DNA of 64,000 nt from Thiofilum sp. (GTDB lineage: Bacteria; Pseudomonadota; Gammaproteobacteria; Thiotrichales; Thiotrichaceae): assembly GCF_016711335.1 (NCBI RefSeq), contig NZ_JADJTF010000001.1, forward strand, positions 1,116,001 through 1,180,000, read 5' to 3'. This document shows positions 1-8,835 of the stretch, one piece after another. The notes under the pieces were generated by a model. The model saw only the letters and a list, made by a program, of their open reading frames with translations, was not told the DNA's origin and did not search any database. Every line of letters begins with the position of its first letter. Positions within the stretch are counted from its first letter, which is position 1. Made by a program: the position numbers and the translations under genes.

Positions 1-190
1 TATGGGATTGCTAACCGCGTGCTTTGGTATCGCTCAAGTGGTAGCACCTGCCTTTGCGGGCTGGATGGCCGAGCGCCAAGGACATTTTGATACCTCACTC
101 ATACTCGCCGCTGCCATTACCGTTTTAGGCGCAGTATTAATGTGGGCAGCTAGTATCGTCGCTAAAGGACAGTCTAAGCACTATGCCTAA
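1..190 (+). CDS. MFS transporter, C-terminal end (partial)
   Basis: Only the last roughly 62 residues are present; the gene starts before the window. The visible part reads as the last two membrane helices of a major facilitator superfamily permease: a glycine/alanine-rich helix with a GIAQVVAPAFAGWMAE segment, a short loop (RQGHFD) and a final hydrophobic helix ending in a short basic tail. The GP/AGW pattern is typical of YbfB/YjiJ-like MFS proteins, but the substrate cannot be named. The stop codon (188-190) overlaps the bioD start at 183, so the two genes are probably co-transcribed and translationally coupled. Family assignment is fairly safe; the subfamily is a guess. Confidence 0.6.
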   Translation, partial: MGLLTACFGIAQVVAPAFAGWMAERQGHFDTSLILAAAITVLGAVLMWAASIVAKGQSKHYA

Positions 191-851
191 CAATGTTTTG
201 TTTGATACTTGGGTGAAAGAGTTAGCTCAAGAGCGCGGTATTTTTGTAACAGGTACGGATACCGGAGTAGGAAAAACCTATGTCGGTACGCGCTTAATTC
301 ATAGGTTAAAAGCGCTTGGTTTAGCTATAGCTCCCCGTAAACCAGTCGAGTCAGGTTGGCCTTTAGATCACACCCAAACCGATGCATGGCAATTATTAAC
401 AGCCGCCCAATTACCAACAAGTGCCTTAGAGCAAGTCTGTCCTTATCGGTTTAAAGCGGCACTAGCACCGGATCGTGCCGCCCGTTTAGAGGGGCAAAGT
501 ATCACACTGCACCAATTACACGCTGCGGTGTTAAATCATGCTCAAGGTCAATGGTTATATGTCGAGGGTGCAGGGGGCGTGTATTCGCCTATGGCTGAAG
601 ATGGTTTAAATGCCGATTTAGCCCAAAGCCTAGGCTTACCCGTAGTGCTGATGACTGAAGATAAATTGGGTTGCATCAATCATGTGTTGATGGCAGTTGA
701 GGTATTACAACGCCGTGGTCTAAGCGTGGCGGGCGTGATCTTAAATCGTATCCATCCCCAGCCTAATGAGATGGACAATGTAGCTGATTTAAAGCGTTGG
801 TTAACCCTACCGGTGTGGTCTTCCAAAGAGCAAGGGCTAAGTAGCCTCTAA
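183..851 (+). CDS. bioD: Dethiobiotin synthetase
   Basis: BioD catalyses ATP-dependent carboxylation and ring closure of 7,8-diaminopelargonic acid to dethiobiotin, the penultimate step of biotin synthesis, in the cytoplasm. The 222-residue protein has the family P-loop GTDTGVGKT at residues 24-32, the substrate-binding KPVESG segment near residue 53, and the VEGAGGVYSP motif near residue 127. Length matches the family. The ATG at 183 overlaps the upstream MFS gene by 8 bases, which supports it as the start. The 3' end overlaps the convergent pilU-like gene by 15 bases. No other bio genes lie downstream, so the rest of the pathway is elsewhere. Confidence 0.93.
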   Translation: MPNNVLFDTWVKELAQERGIFVTGTDTGVGKTYVGTRLIHRLKALGLAIAPRKPVESGWPLDHTQTDAWQLLTAAQLPTSALEQVCPYRFKAALAPDRAARLEGQSITLHQLHAAVLNHAQGQWLYVEGAGGVYSPMAEDGLNADLAQSLGLPVVLMTEDKLGCINHVLMAVEVLQRRGLSVAGVILNRIHPQPNEMDNVADLKRWLTLPVWSSKEQGLSSL

Positions 852-2045
852 AGGTTCTAGTACGTCAAAATGGCTCAGATCATCTAAGCCTACTTCTAGT
901 ACGGGCATCGTTTCTGAGTGCTTGGGTCGAGGCTTAGTAGTGTTGGACTCAGACTCACCAAAATTCAATTGCCACTCTAGATTATTTCTAGAACTTGAAA
1001 ACTCTAAGGCCCGCTCCCGCGAGATTTTGTTTTGCTGATGTAGTTGAAGCAAAGCAGAGTCAAAAGATTGCATCCCATCGGCACTGCCTTTTTCTACCAC
1101 TTCACGTAGTTCGCTAATTTTACCTTTGCGAATTAATTCAGCTACATAGGGGGTGTTAATTAATACTTCGGCCGCTAAATGTACTTTACCTTCTTCTAAG
1201 CCGGGGACTAGGCGTTGTGCTATGACACAGCGTAGATTCAAGGATAAATCCATTAACAGGCGGCTTTTAGTATCGCCCGGAAACATATACAAAATGCGTT
1301 CTAAAGCTTGTACCGCATTGGCAGCATGTAGCGTAGATAACACTAAATGCCCCGTATCCGCAAAACCTAATACAGCATCCATCGTTTCTAAATCGCGTGC
1401 TTCTCCCACCATGATCATATCGGGTGCTTCGCGCATTGCCTCACGCATAGCATTGCTATAGCTTAAGGTGTCAAAGCCCACTTCGCGTTGCCCAATAATC
1501 GATTGTCCGTGTGTGAAGGTATATTCAATAGGATCTTCAATGGTGAGTATATGACCGTGGTGGCGCTCGTTACGATATTGGATCAGCGCTGCCATAGAGG
1601 TCGATTTACCTGAACCTGTGGTTCCTACGAAGAGTATTAAACCATCACGTCCCATCACCATTTGCTTAAGCACATTGGGTAAGCCTAAATCATCGGGATT
1701 GGCTACTCGATTGCGAATATGACGAATAACCATCGAGACTTCACCACGCTGAAAATATAAATTCATCCGAAAGCGCCCAATATCTTTTAAAGTCAGTCCT
1801 TTATTGAGTTCGCGCTGGGTAAAAAATTGTTCTATTTCTGAGCGGGTGAGCACTTCTTCAGCAAGCTGGCGAATATTACCCGGACGCAGTGGATCGCGGG
1901 TAATACGTTGTAATTGACCACGTACCTTTAAAGAGGCATAGGCTCCAGTCGTTAAATACAAGTCTGAAGCCTGCATTTTCACCATCATATGCAGTAATGG
2001 AGTAATGCGCATATCAGCATTGATCATGATGGTTTCCGCAATCAT
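837..2045 (-). CDS. PilU-like type IV pilus retraction ATPase paralogue
   Basis: A PilT/PilU-family hexameric ATPase, expected to act at the cytoplasmic base of type IV pili. The 402 residues contain the Walker A motif GTTGSGKST (about 141-149), the Asp box IEDPIEY (about 169-175), the Walker B region IMVGEARD (about 211-218) and the His box STLHAANA (about 237-244). It resembles PilU more than PilT in having a long acidic C-terminal tail after the ATPase core. It is the third gene of a pilT-pilU-pilU2 run on the minus strand, 10 bases after pilU. A third retraction-type ATPase next to pilT and pilU is unusual; its special role is unknown. Confidence 0.85.
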   Translation of the reverse strand: MIAETIMINADMRITPLLHMMVKMQASDLYLTTGAYASLKVRGQLQRITRDPLRPGNIRQLAEEVLTRSEIEQFFTQRELNKGLTLKDIGRFRMNLYFQRGEVSMVIRHIRNRVANPDDLGLPNVLKQMVMGRDGLILFVGTTGSGKSTSMAALIQYRNERHHGHILTIEDPIEYTFTHGQSIIGQREVGFDTLSYSNAMREAMREAPDMIMVGEARDLETMDAVLGFADTGHLVLSTLHAANAVQALERILYMFPGDTKSRLLMDLSLNLRCVIAQRLVPGLEEGKVHLAAEVLINTPYVAELIRKGKISELREVVEKGSADGMQSFDSALLQLHQQNKISRERALEFSSSRNNLEWQLNFGESESNTTKPRPKHSETMPVLEVGLDDLSHFDVLEPLEAT

Positions 2046-2055
2046 AGTTAATCCT

Positions 2056-3204
2056 CTAAATAGGCTCGATGGCTAGTTCGTCTGTACCACGGAAGAAATC
2101 ATTATCCTTAGCAAAGCGGCTTTTGAGTTTGAGATTAATGCGTAGATCATTGACCGAATCCGCATGTCTAAAGCCCTCTGCGACACTAATATGCTTATGC
2201 TCAATGAGATCAAACAGTGCCTGATCAAAGGTTTGCATACCCATTTCACGTGATTTAGATACTATTTCTTTCAGTGCAGTGATTTCACCTTTTTGAATAT
2301 GCTCGGCAATCAAGGGCGAGTTAATCAGTATTTCAACGGCAGGTATGCGGCCTTCACCTTTGGCAGTACGCACTAAACGTTGCGAGATAACGGCGCGTAA
2401 ATTAAAGGATAAATCCATTAATAACTGCTCACGGCGCTCTTCGGGGAAAAAGTTAACAATCCGATCAATGGCTTGAATAGCGCTATTGGCATGTAGCGTC
2501 GATAAACATAAATGCCCCGTTTCAGCATAGGCAATGGCATAGTCCATCGTTTCACGATCACGGATTTCGCCGAGTAGAATCACATCGGGCGCTTGGCGTA
2601 GAGTGTTTTTTAATGCGGTATGGTAATCAGCGGTATCTACCCCAATTTCGCGTTGGGTAATCAGGCATTTTTTATGTTCATGCACAAACTCAATCGGGTC
2701 TTCAATCGTAATCACATGACCTGATTGAGTACGATTACGATAATCGACTAAAGAGGCTAAGGTAGTGGATTTACCGGAGCTAGTAGCGCCTACCACTAAT
2801 ACCAGCCCCCGTTTGGTTAAACCCAATTCTTTTAAGATAGGGGGCAGATGTAGCTCTTCTAAATGCGGAATATGGTGGGGAATATGGCGAATGACCATCC
2901 CAACACAACCGCGTTGGGTAAAGGCACTCACCCGAAACCGAGCTTTGCCGGGGAGATTGAGTGAGAAATTACCCTCTAATGTTTCCTCGAATTGATGTAA
3001 TTGACGATCATTCATCACGGCTCGCACTAACATTGCTGAATTACTATCAGTCAGTATTTGTGTGGTGAGCGGTAATACTTCGTTATTTACTTTAATCGAA
3101 GGGGCAGCATCGGCAGTGATATACAGATCAGAGCCTTTCTTCTCTAGCATGGCATTTAATAGGCGATGCACATAAGACAAAGCGGAATCACGATCAATCG
3201 ACAT
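2056..3204 (-). CDS. pilU: Type IV pilus ATPase PilU
   Basis: PilU is an accessory retraction ATPase that works with PilT to depolymerise type IV pili for twitching and surface behaviour. The 382-residue protein has Walker A GATSSGKST (139-147), the Asp box TIEDPIEF, Walker B VILLGEIRDRETMD and the His box STLHANSA. The GATSSGKS variant and the RDRETMD sequence fit PilU rather than PilT. It lies 9 bases downstream of pilT on the same strand and 10 bases before the second pilU-like gene, so the three form one operon. The C-terminal tail (SRFAKDNDFFRG) is also PilU-like. Confidence 0.92.
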   Translation of the reverse strand: MSIDRDSALSYVHRLLNAMLEKKGSDLYITADAAPSIKVNNEVLPLTTQILTDSNSAMLVRAVMNDRQLHQFEETLEGNFSLNLPGKARFRVSAFTQRGCVGMVIRHIPHHIPHLEELHLPPILKELGLTKRGLVLVVGATSSGKSTTLASLVDYRNRTQSGHVITIEDPIEFVHEHKKCLITQREIGVDTADYHTALKNTLRQAPDVILLGEIRDRETMDYAIAYAETGHLCLSTLHANSAIQAIDRIVNFFPEERREQLLMDLSFNLRAVISQRLVRTAKGEGRIPAVEILINSPLIAEHIQKGEITALKEIVSKSREMGMQTFDQALFDLIEHKHISVAEGFRHADSVNDLRINLKLKSRFAKDNDFFRGTDELAIEPI

Positions 3205-3213
3205 AGTACCCCC

Positions 3214-4248
3214 TTAAAAATTCTGTGGATTTTCAGCTCTACGCCGTGCCACTTCCCGTTCCACAATGCCGCGCATGACCAGTTCTTTTAAGGATTGATC
3301 CAGTGATTGCATCCCTTCGTTCTGACTGGTTTGAATCGCTGAATTCATTTGGGCAATTTTGTTTTCCCGAATCAGGTTACGAATAGCACGATTACCAATT
3401 AGAATTTCATGTGCAGCTACGCGCCCACCATTTTTCTTTTTTAATAGGGTTTGCGAGATAACGGCTTGAAGTGACTCGGATAACATGGTGCGCACCATAT
3501 CTTTTTCAGCCGCAGGGAATACGTCTACAATCCGGTCAATGGTTTTAGCCGCACTGGTTGTATGAAGTGTTCCGAATACTAAATGCCCCGTTTCCGCAGC
3601 GGTAAGGGCTAAGCGAATGGTTTCAAGATCACGCATTTCCCCCACCATAATAATATCAGGGTCTTCACGCAGAGCCGAACGTAAGGCATTTTCAAAGCCT
3701 TTCGTATCGCGGTGTACTTCACGTTGATTGATTAGACATTTTTTGCCTACATGCACAAATTCAATCGGGTCTTCAATGGTGAGAATATGTCCATACTCAG
3801 TATCGTTGATAAAATCAATCATCGCCGCGAGGGTGGTGGATTTACCAGAACCTGTAGGGCCAGTCACCAATACTAAGCCCCGTGGAGCGCTGGCGATTTT
3901 ACGAAAAATAATCGGCGCACTCAGTTGATCAAGGGTCAGTACTTGACTAGGAATAGTCCGAAATACAGCACCTGCACCGCGATCTTGATTAAATGCATTC
4001 ACCCGAAAACGTGCGATTCCGGGTACTTCAAAGGAAAAATCACACTCCCAACGCTCTTCATAATTCTTACGCTGAGTGTCATTCATAATGTCATAAATGA
4101 GCGCATGAACTTGCTTGTGATCTAAAATAGGTAGGTTAATACGGCGAATTTCACCATCTACCCGTATCATAGGGGGTAGGCCTGCGGATAGGTGCAAGTC
4201 AGAGGCGTTATTTTTCACGCCAAACGCTAAGAGTTGTGTAATATCCAT
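3214..4248 (-). CDS. pilT: Type IV pilus retraction ATPase PilT
   Basis: PilT is the main retraction motor of type IV pili, a cytoplasmic hexameric ATPase. At 344 residues it has the standard PilT length. Visible motifs are Walker A GPTGSGKST (130-138), the Asp box TIEDPIEFVH, Walker B DIIMVGEMRDLETIR, the His box GTLHTTSAAKTIDR and the C-terminal AIRNLIRE motif (the PilT AIRNLIRE signature). The start codon is 51 bases from the divergent yggS start, so the promoters for both must lie in or near 4249-4299. The pilT-yggS divergent arrangement is common in gammaproteobacteria. Confidence 0.96.
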   Translation of the reverse strand: MDITQLLAFGVKNNASDLHLSAGLPPMIRVDGEIRRINLPILDHKQVHALIYDIMNDTQRKNYEERWECDFSFEVPGIARFRVNAFNQDRGAGAVFRTIPSQVLTLDQLSAPIIFRKIASAPRGLVLVTGPTGSGKSTTLAAMIDFINDTEYGHILTIEDPIEFVHVGKKCLINQREVHRDTKGFENALRSALREDPDIIMVGEMRDLETIRLALTAAETGHLVFGTLHTTSAAKTIDRIVDVFPAAEKDMVRTMLSESLQAVISQTLLKKKNGGRVAAHEILIGNRAIRNLIRENKIAQMNSAIQTSQNEGMQSLDQSLKELVMRGIVEREVARRRAENPQNF

Positions 4249-4299
4249 CGCGGCGTAATATTTTTATTGTTATTCATATTGGAAAATCTACCACATATC

Positions 4300-4992
4300 A
4301 TGACCCTTAAGGATAAGCTCCAGATAATCGGTGAACGTATTCACCAAGCCGAACAGCGTTTTCAGCGTCCTTTCCATAGTGTGCGCTTAGTGGCAGTGAG
4401 TAAGTTTCACCCTGTGACAGCGCTGCACAGCGCTTACCAAGCGGGGCAAAAAGCATTTGGAGAAAATTATGTGCAGGAAATGGTCGCCAAAGCGCAAGCG
4501 CTAGCTCACTACCGTGATATAGAGTGGCATTTTATTGGTCCACTACAATCGAATAAGACTAAATTAGTGGCGGAAACAGCGCATTGGGTGCATACCATTG
4601 AGCGTTTAAAAATTGCCGAACGCTTAAGCCAGCAGCGCCCTCCAGATCAACCGGATTTGAATATATGCCTGCAAGTCAATTTAAGTGCGGAGGCGAGTAA
4701 ATCAGGTATTGCGCTAGATGAGGTAGTGGATTTGGCTTTGCAAGTGCAGCAGTTACCACGGCTTAAATTGCGGGGTTTGATGGCGATTCCAGCTCCAGAG
4801 TCTGATTTTGAACGCCAACGTGCTGTATTTGCTAAGTTACGCACTGCATTAGCTGAACTCAATCAGCGCGGTTTAATGCTGGATACCCTATCCATGGGCA
4901 TGAGTGATGATATGGAGGCTGCGATTGCTGAAGGTGCTACGCTAGTGCGTATTGGCACAGCAATTTTTGGGCAACGTCCTAGCGCTGCTTAA
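4300..4992 (+). CDS. yggS: YggS/PROSC family pyridoxal-phosphate homeostasis protein
   Basis: A cytoplasmic PLP-binding protein of the YggS/PLPBP family, involved in vitamin B6 homeostasis; no enzyme reaction is firmly established for the family. The 230-residue protein has the PLP lysine in LVAVSK (K35), the GENYVQE segment, the HFIGPLQSNK motif, and the C-terminal phosphate-binding SMGMSDD and RIGTAIFG motifs. I chose the ATG at 4300 because an upstream in-frame start at 4234 would run into the divergent pilT gene and add a non-conserved hydrophobic leader. The stop overlaps the convergent DUF4124 gene by 4 bases. Confidence 0.92.
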   Translation: MTLKDKLQIIGERIHQAEQRFQRPFHSVRLVAVSKFHPVTALHSAYQAGQKAFGENYVQEMVAKAQALAHYRDIEWHFIGPLQSNKTKLVAETAHWVHTIERLKIAERLSQQRPPDQPDLNICLQVNLSAEASKSGIALDEVVDLALQVQQLPRLKLRGLMAIPAPESDFERQRAVFAKLRTALAELNQRGLMLDTLSMGMSDDMEAAIAEGATLVRIGTAIFGQRPSAA

Positions 4993-5636
4993 ATAAATCG
5001 AGTACCTACTTCATTGCCCGATTGTGATTCACTGGGAGTGGTTTCCTCATCAGTGGGTTTTGCCTCCTCAGTCTCTTTGAGACTACGCTTTTTCTTGGCT
5101 CTTAATACATGAAAAGTGGTGACTTCGGTATTAAGCAAAATATCGCCCTTGGCATCACGAATCACCGCGAATACCGTATGTGTACCTCGATCTACATTGG
5201 GAAAAGTGAAAGTTAAATCGGTGCCATCAGCGACTTGTTTGCCATCCAAATATAAAACAATGCTGTGACCTAGTTGTAGGCTGGGTTCCAATTTTAGAGC
5301 TAGCTGGATAGTGCCGTCATTGGCACGTAGAGCTTCATCCTTTTGTGGGGCAGTCACTTCAAAGGATTCATATTTAAATGCTTTTTGGGTGGCTTCAGAG
5401 GCTGGTTTTGAGGTATCCGTTTTATCCGCACTGGATTTGTCTGTTGCAGGTGCTTTAAAACCATCGGAAATAGTAAGCGGCGGTAACTCTAAAGGAGCGC
5501 TAGTAGAGCCTTCAGGGGGGTTATCACCATAAATAGTTCTACCACTCGCATCTTTCCAGCGGTATACCTCAGCCTGTGCTTGAATACCCCACATACCTAG
5601 GATGATACCTAGGAGCAGCCATTGCCGAACACCCAT
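4989..5636 (-). CDS. DUF4124 domain-containing exported protein
   Basis: A 215-residue exported protein of unknown function. Residues 1-22 form a clear signal peptide (hydrophobic stretch ending AQA). The next segment, EVYRWKDASGRTIYGDNPP, is the classical DUF4124 signature of gammaproteobacterial envelope proteins. Residues about 100-175 look like an immunoglobulin-like fold with the YLDGKQVADG and DRGTHTVFAV elements typical of glnE-neighbour DUF4124 proteins. The C-terminal 40 residues are highly charged (Lys/Glu-rich). It lies downstream of glnE on the same strand, separated by a 98-base gap with a short hairpin. Confidence 0.8.
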   Translation of the reverse strand: MGVRQWLLLGIILGMWGIQAQAEVYRWKDASGRTIYGDNPPEGSTSAPLELPPLTISDGFKAPATDKSSADKTDTSKPASEATQKAFKYESFEVTAPQKDEALRANDGTIQLALKLEPSLQLGHSIVLYLDGKQVADGTDLTFTFPNVDRGTHTVFAVIRDAKGDILLNTEVTTFHVLRAKKKRSLKETEEAKPTDEETTPSESQSGNEVGTRFI

Positions 5637-5679
5637 TGATCTGCCTCATCTTGATCATTATCGCGGATGAGCCATTGTA

Positions 5680-5698
5680 GGGTAGTGAATCACTACCC
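5680..5698. terminator. Short hairpin between glnE and the DUF4124 gene
   Basis: GGGTAGTG and CACTACCC form a perfect 8-bp stem around an AAT loop. No T-run follows on either strand, so this may be a weak terminator, an mRNA-stability hairpin or an operator rather than a full intrinsic terminator. Confidence 0.35.
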
Positions 5699-5734
5699 CT
5701 CCAATCCCAACAGATAAACGGAAAAAACACGGGC

Positions 5735-8536
5735 TTAGCTGAAGTATTGCTTCCAAACAGTTTGTACAAACTCACGCTCAGCTTGAAATAGCTCACTAGA
5801 AATTTTGGCGTCTTGCTCTTGTAGACTGCGGGTATGAATACAACTACGCATGGCACGATAAATATCGGCTAACTGCTGAGCTTCTTGGGTAGGGAGAATG
5901 CCGCAGTGTTGTAAGGATTCGAGTTGGCGAATATTGTCACTCCATTTGACCAAATCAGGGCAGGTAGATGCGTGCATCAAAATCAATCCCTGCACCATAA
6001 ACTCAATATCTGTAATCCCGCCCGGATCTTTTTTCAGATCAAATAGCTCATTGTTTTTAGAGCTTAAGTTTTCCCACATTTTTTGGCGCATGGCGGAGAC
6101 TTCTTGTTTGACCAGCTCAGGATCACGTTTTTGGCACAATATCTCGCGGCGGATTTGCTCGAACTGTGCACAAATAGTCTCTGAACCCGTCAAAGCACGG
6201 GCGCGTAGCAGCGCTTGATGCTCCCAAAGCCATGCTTTTTCAAACTGGTACTTACGAAAAGCCTCGACACTACTGACTAATAAACCTGATGCACCACTCG
6301 GACGTAGGCGCGTATCGGTTTCATACAGCCTACCATCATGAGTAAAGGTGGAGAGCATATTAATGATTTTTTGTGATAGGCGCGTGTAGAATACACTGTT
6401 TTCCAAGGGCTTAGTGCCGTTGGTAATTTGCTTTTCACCTTCAGAGTCATGCAAAAATACAATGTCTAAATCAGAACCATAGCCGAGTTCAATCCCGCCT
6501 AATTTACCGTACCCAATAATCGCAAAGCCTGAGTGTTTAATTTCATCCTGCACCTGATAGGTGGGTATACCAGATTTTGCGCTTAGAGTGTTCCACACGT
6601 TTTGCCAAGTGAATTCTAAAATAACCTCCGCTATCCAAGTGAGTTGATCCGATACTTTCATCACGGGTAGGGTTTCATTAATATCTGCCGCTGCTACCCG
6701 CAAAATTTGCGCATTTTTAAACTGGCGCAATTGTTCCATCACTTGTTCGGTATCCTCTTCATCCACTCGCCCCATCGTATAGTGTAAGGCTTGATGCAGT
6801 TGAGTACGATTGAGCGGTTGATAAAGGGTGCGAGCATCTAATAGCTCATCTAATAAAATCGGATGTTGAGTTAATTGCGTAGTCAACCAAATACTATGAC
6901 TGACTAATTTAACCAATTGCGCTAAGGCTTCGGGATGATCGCCTAGCATACTCATATACACCGAGCGTTTAGCAATCGCTTGAATAATGGTGAGGCTACG
7001 GCGCAAAGCGGTAGCAGGATCAGCTTGTTTGGAAGCAATGACAATTAAATTAGGCATTAAACGATCTAACCGAGTACGCGCTAGCTCCGTTAATGTTTGA
7101 TATAAACGCCCTTCCCGTAATTCAGTGAGTGTTTGATTAATACTAGCGCTATCAGGATAGCCTAAGGTGGCTAATAGCTGAGTGGCTTTAGTCGAATCTA
7201 AATTACCGCACCACAGCTCTAAAGTATTCGCCTCGGTTTCTTCATCATCGAAGTGGCTACTATCCTCGCCCTCCATTGAAAAAATACGCCGGAATAAGGC
7301 ATGTACTATTTCACGTTTGCTATTAAGCACACTTAGGAAGCTATCCCAAGCGGCAAAACCTAAAGATTGCGCGAGCACTTGGCGTTGTTGAATATCTTCA
7401 GGTAGCGCATGAGTTTGTTCGTCTTTCCACATTTGTAGATGATTTTCGACTCGCCTTAGGAAGCAATACGCTTCACGTAAAGCTGTCTCGTCTTCAGTCG
7501 TAAGTAGCTCTAATTGGGTAAGGGTAGCCAGCGTAGGTAATAAGCTGCGCAACTGTAATTCACGTTCACGCCCCCCGCGCATCAGTTGAAAGACCTGAGC
7601 AATAAACTCTACTTCACGAATCCCACCACGCCCTAGTTTAACATCTTGATATTTACCCTTACGCTCAGCCTCACGATTGATCATGGCTTTCATATCGCGT
7701 AATTGTTCAACCGCACCATAATCTAAATAGCGTCGATAAATAAAAGGACGCAGACGCTCCATTAGTTCCACCCCTTGGGTTTTATCGCCTGCCATCACTC
7801 GCGCTTTGATCATGGCATAGCGTTCCCATTCGCGCCCATGCGTTTGGTAATAATGCTCCATCGCATCAAACGATAAGGCTAATGCACCCACATCTCCAAA
7901 GGGACGCAAACGCATATCTACTCGATAAGCAAACCCATCCGCTGTAATCGCACCTAAGGTATTAATCAGTTTTTGCCCTAAGCGTACAAAAAAGGTTTGA
8001 TTATCCAACTCGCGGCGTCCATCGGTTGAACCTGCTTCGGGAAAAGCAAAAATTAGATCAATATCGGAGGAAAAGTTGAGTTCCTGTCCACCGAGTTTAC
8101 CCATGCCCAAGACTACTAGCTGCTGAGCTTCACCTGCTTTATTGCGTGGAGTGCCGTGCTTGGTGCAAAAATCTTTGTACCACCATGTCAAACTAGCCTC
8201 GACCAAGGCATCAGCAAGATCAGAGCAATCACGCATGGTTTCAGTTAAGGGGGCGAGATTCATCAGATCACGCCATGCTATACGCACGGTTTCACGATGA
8301 CGAATCAGGCGTACTTGTTTGAGTAAATGGGTTTCGTCAGGGACATTCGCTAGGGTGTGTTGAATAGTTTGATAGAGTTCATCGCTCGCATAGGCTTGAC
8401 TATGGATGAGGTTGGCAATCCATTCAGGGTGGCGCACTAATTGTTCTTGTAAATAGAGACTGGCTTGGAATACCGCTGCGACTTGAGCAGTATCTAAAGG
8501 GGCGAATTGCGGTAGTAAAGCTTGATAGTCAGGCAT
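5735..8536 (-). CDS. glnE: Glutamine synthetase adenylyltransferase/deadenylyltransferase
   Basis: GlnE adds AMP to, and removes it from, glutamine synthetase, so it sets nitrogen assimilation in response to PII and glutamine. The 933-residue protein is full length. The N-terminal adenylyl-removase nucleotidyltransferase core shows GMGKLGGQELNFSSDID (144-160); the C-terminal adenylyl-transferase core shows GYGKLGGIELGYGSDLD (about 660). Both active-site GxSDxD patterns are intact, so both activities should be retained. The ATG at 8536 gives the expected MPDYQALLPQ-type N-terminus. A downstream DUF4124 gene follows on the same strand. Confidence 0.96.
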   Translation of the reverse strand: MPDYQALLPQFAPLDTAQVAAVFQASLYLQEQLVRHPEWIANLIHSQAYASDELYQTIQHTLANVPDETHLLKQVRLIRHRETVRIAWRDLMNLAPLTETMRDCSDLADALVEASLTWWYKDFCTKHGTPRNKAGEAQQLVVLGMGKLGGQELNFSSDIDLIFAFPEAGSTDGRRELDNQTFFVRLGQKLINTLGAITADGFAYRVDMRLRPFGDVGALALSFDAMEHYYQTHGREWERYAMIKARVMAGDKTQGVELMERLRPFIYRRYLDYGAVEQLRDMKAMINREAERKGKYQDVKLGRGGIREVEFIAQVFQLMRGGRERELQLRSLLPTLATLTQLELLTTEDETALREAYCFLRRVENHLQMWKDEQTHALPEDIQQRQVLAQSLGFAAWDSFLSVLNSKREIVHALFRRIFSMEGEDSSHFDDEETEANTLELWCGNLDSTKATQLLATLGYPDSASINQTLTELREGRLYQTLTELARTRLDRLMPNLIVIASKQADPATALRRSLTIIQAIAKRSVYMSMLGDHPEALAQLVKLVSHSIWLTTQLTQHPILLDELLDARTLYQPLNRTQLHQALHYTMGRVDEEDTEQVMEQLRQFKNAQILRVAAADINETLPVMKVSDQLTWIAEVILEFTWQNVWNTLSAKSGIPTYQVQDEIKHSGFAIIGYGKLGGIELGYGSDLDIVFLHDSEGEKQITNGTKPLENSVFYTRLSQKIINMLSTFTHDGRLYETDTRLRPSGASGLLVSSVEAFRKYQFEKAWLWEHQALLRARALTGSETICAQFEQIRREILCQKRDPELVKQEVSAMRQKMWENLSSKNNELFDLKKDPGGITDIEFMVQGLILMHASTCPDLVKWSDNIRQLESLQHCGILPTQEAQQLADIYRAMRSCIHTRSLQEQDAKISSELFQAEREFVQTVWKQYFS

Positions 8537-8835
8537 GGCTATGACTCGCTAGCAGATTAAAATAGGCACTATTATAGGGCAATTATACTACAAAGCATGT
8601 GACATTGGCCTATACAACCCTACTCTCAGTTAATAACTGGGCTAGAAAGAGCTAAAAACGGGGGTGAGCAAGGCTGATCAGCGAGTCAAAATTTAAGCCT
8701 TCAGAACATTAGTCATGCCTATTAGTTATGCACATGAGGTTTTAGAGAGTGTCCCGATAAGACAGAAGGTGCACCGACATCAGTTGATGCAGCAGTGCAG
8801 ATAATGTCGACCTGTGCTTCAATCCCTTTTAATAA
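8537..8835. other. Intergenic region between glnE and potD-like gene
   Basis: No convincing gene is visible. The left part probably carries the glnE promoter. The right part (about 8765-8820) contains two imperfect, partly inverted GCAC/CGACAT blocks that could be a terminator for the gene ending at 8836 or the remnant of a small repeat. Confidence 0.3.

Noticed and set aside
4234..4299. Upstream start for yggS
   Set aside because: It would overlap the divergent pilT start and add a non-conserved leader. The ATG at 4300 gives the standard family length.
5569..5856. 95-codon minus-strand frame between glnE and the DUF4124 gene
   Set aside because: It overlaps the ends of both real genes in another frame and has no recognisable features.
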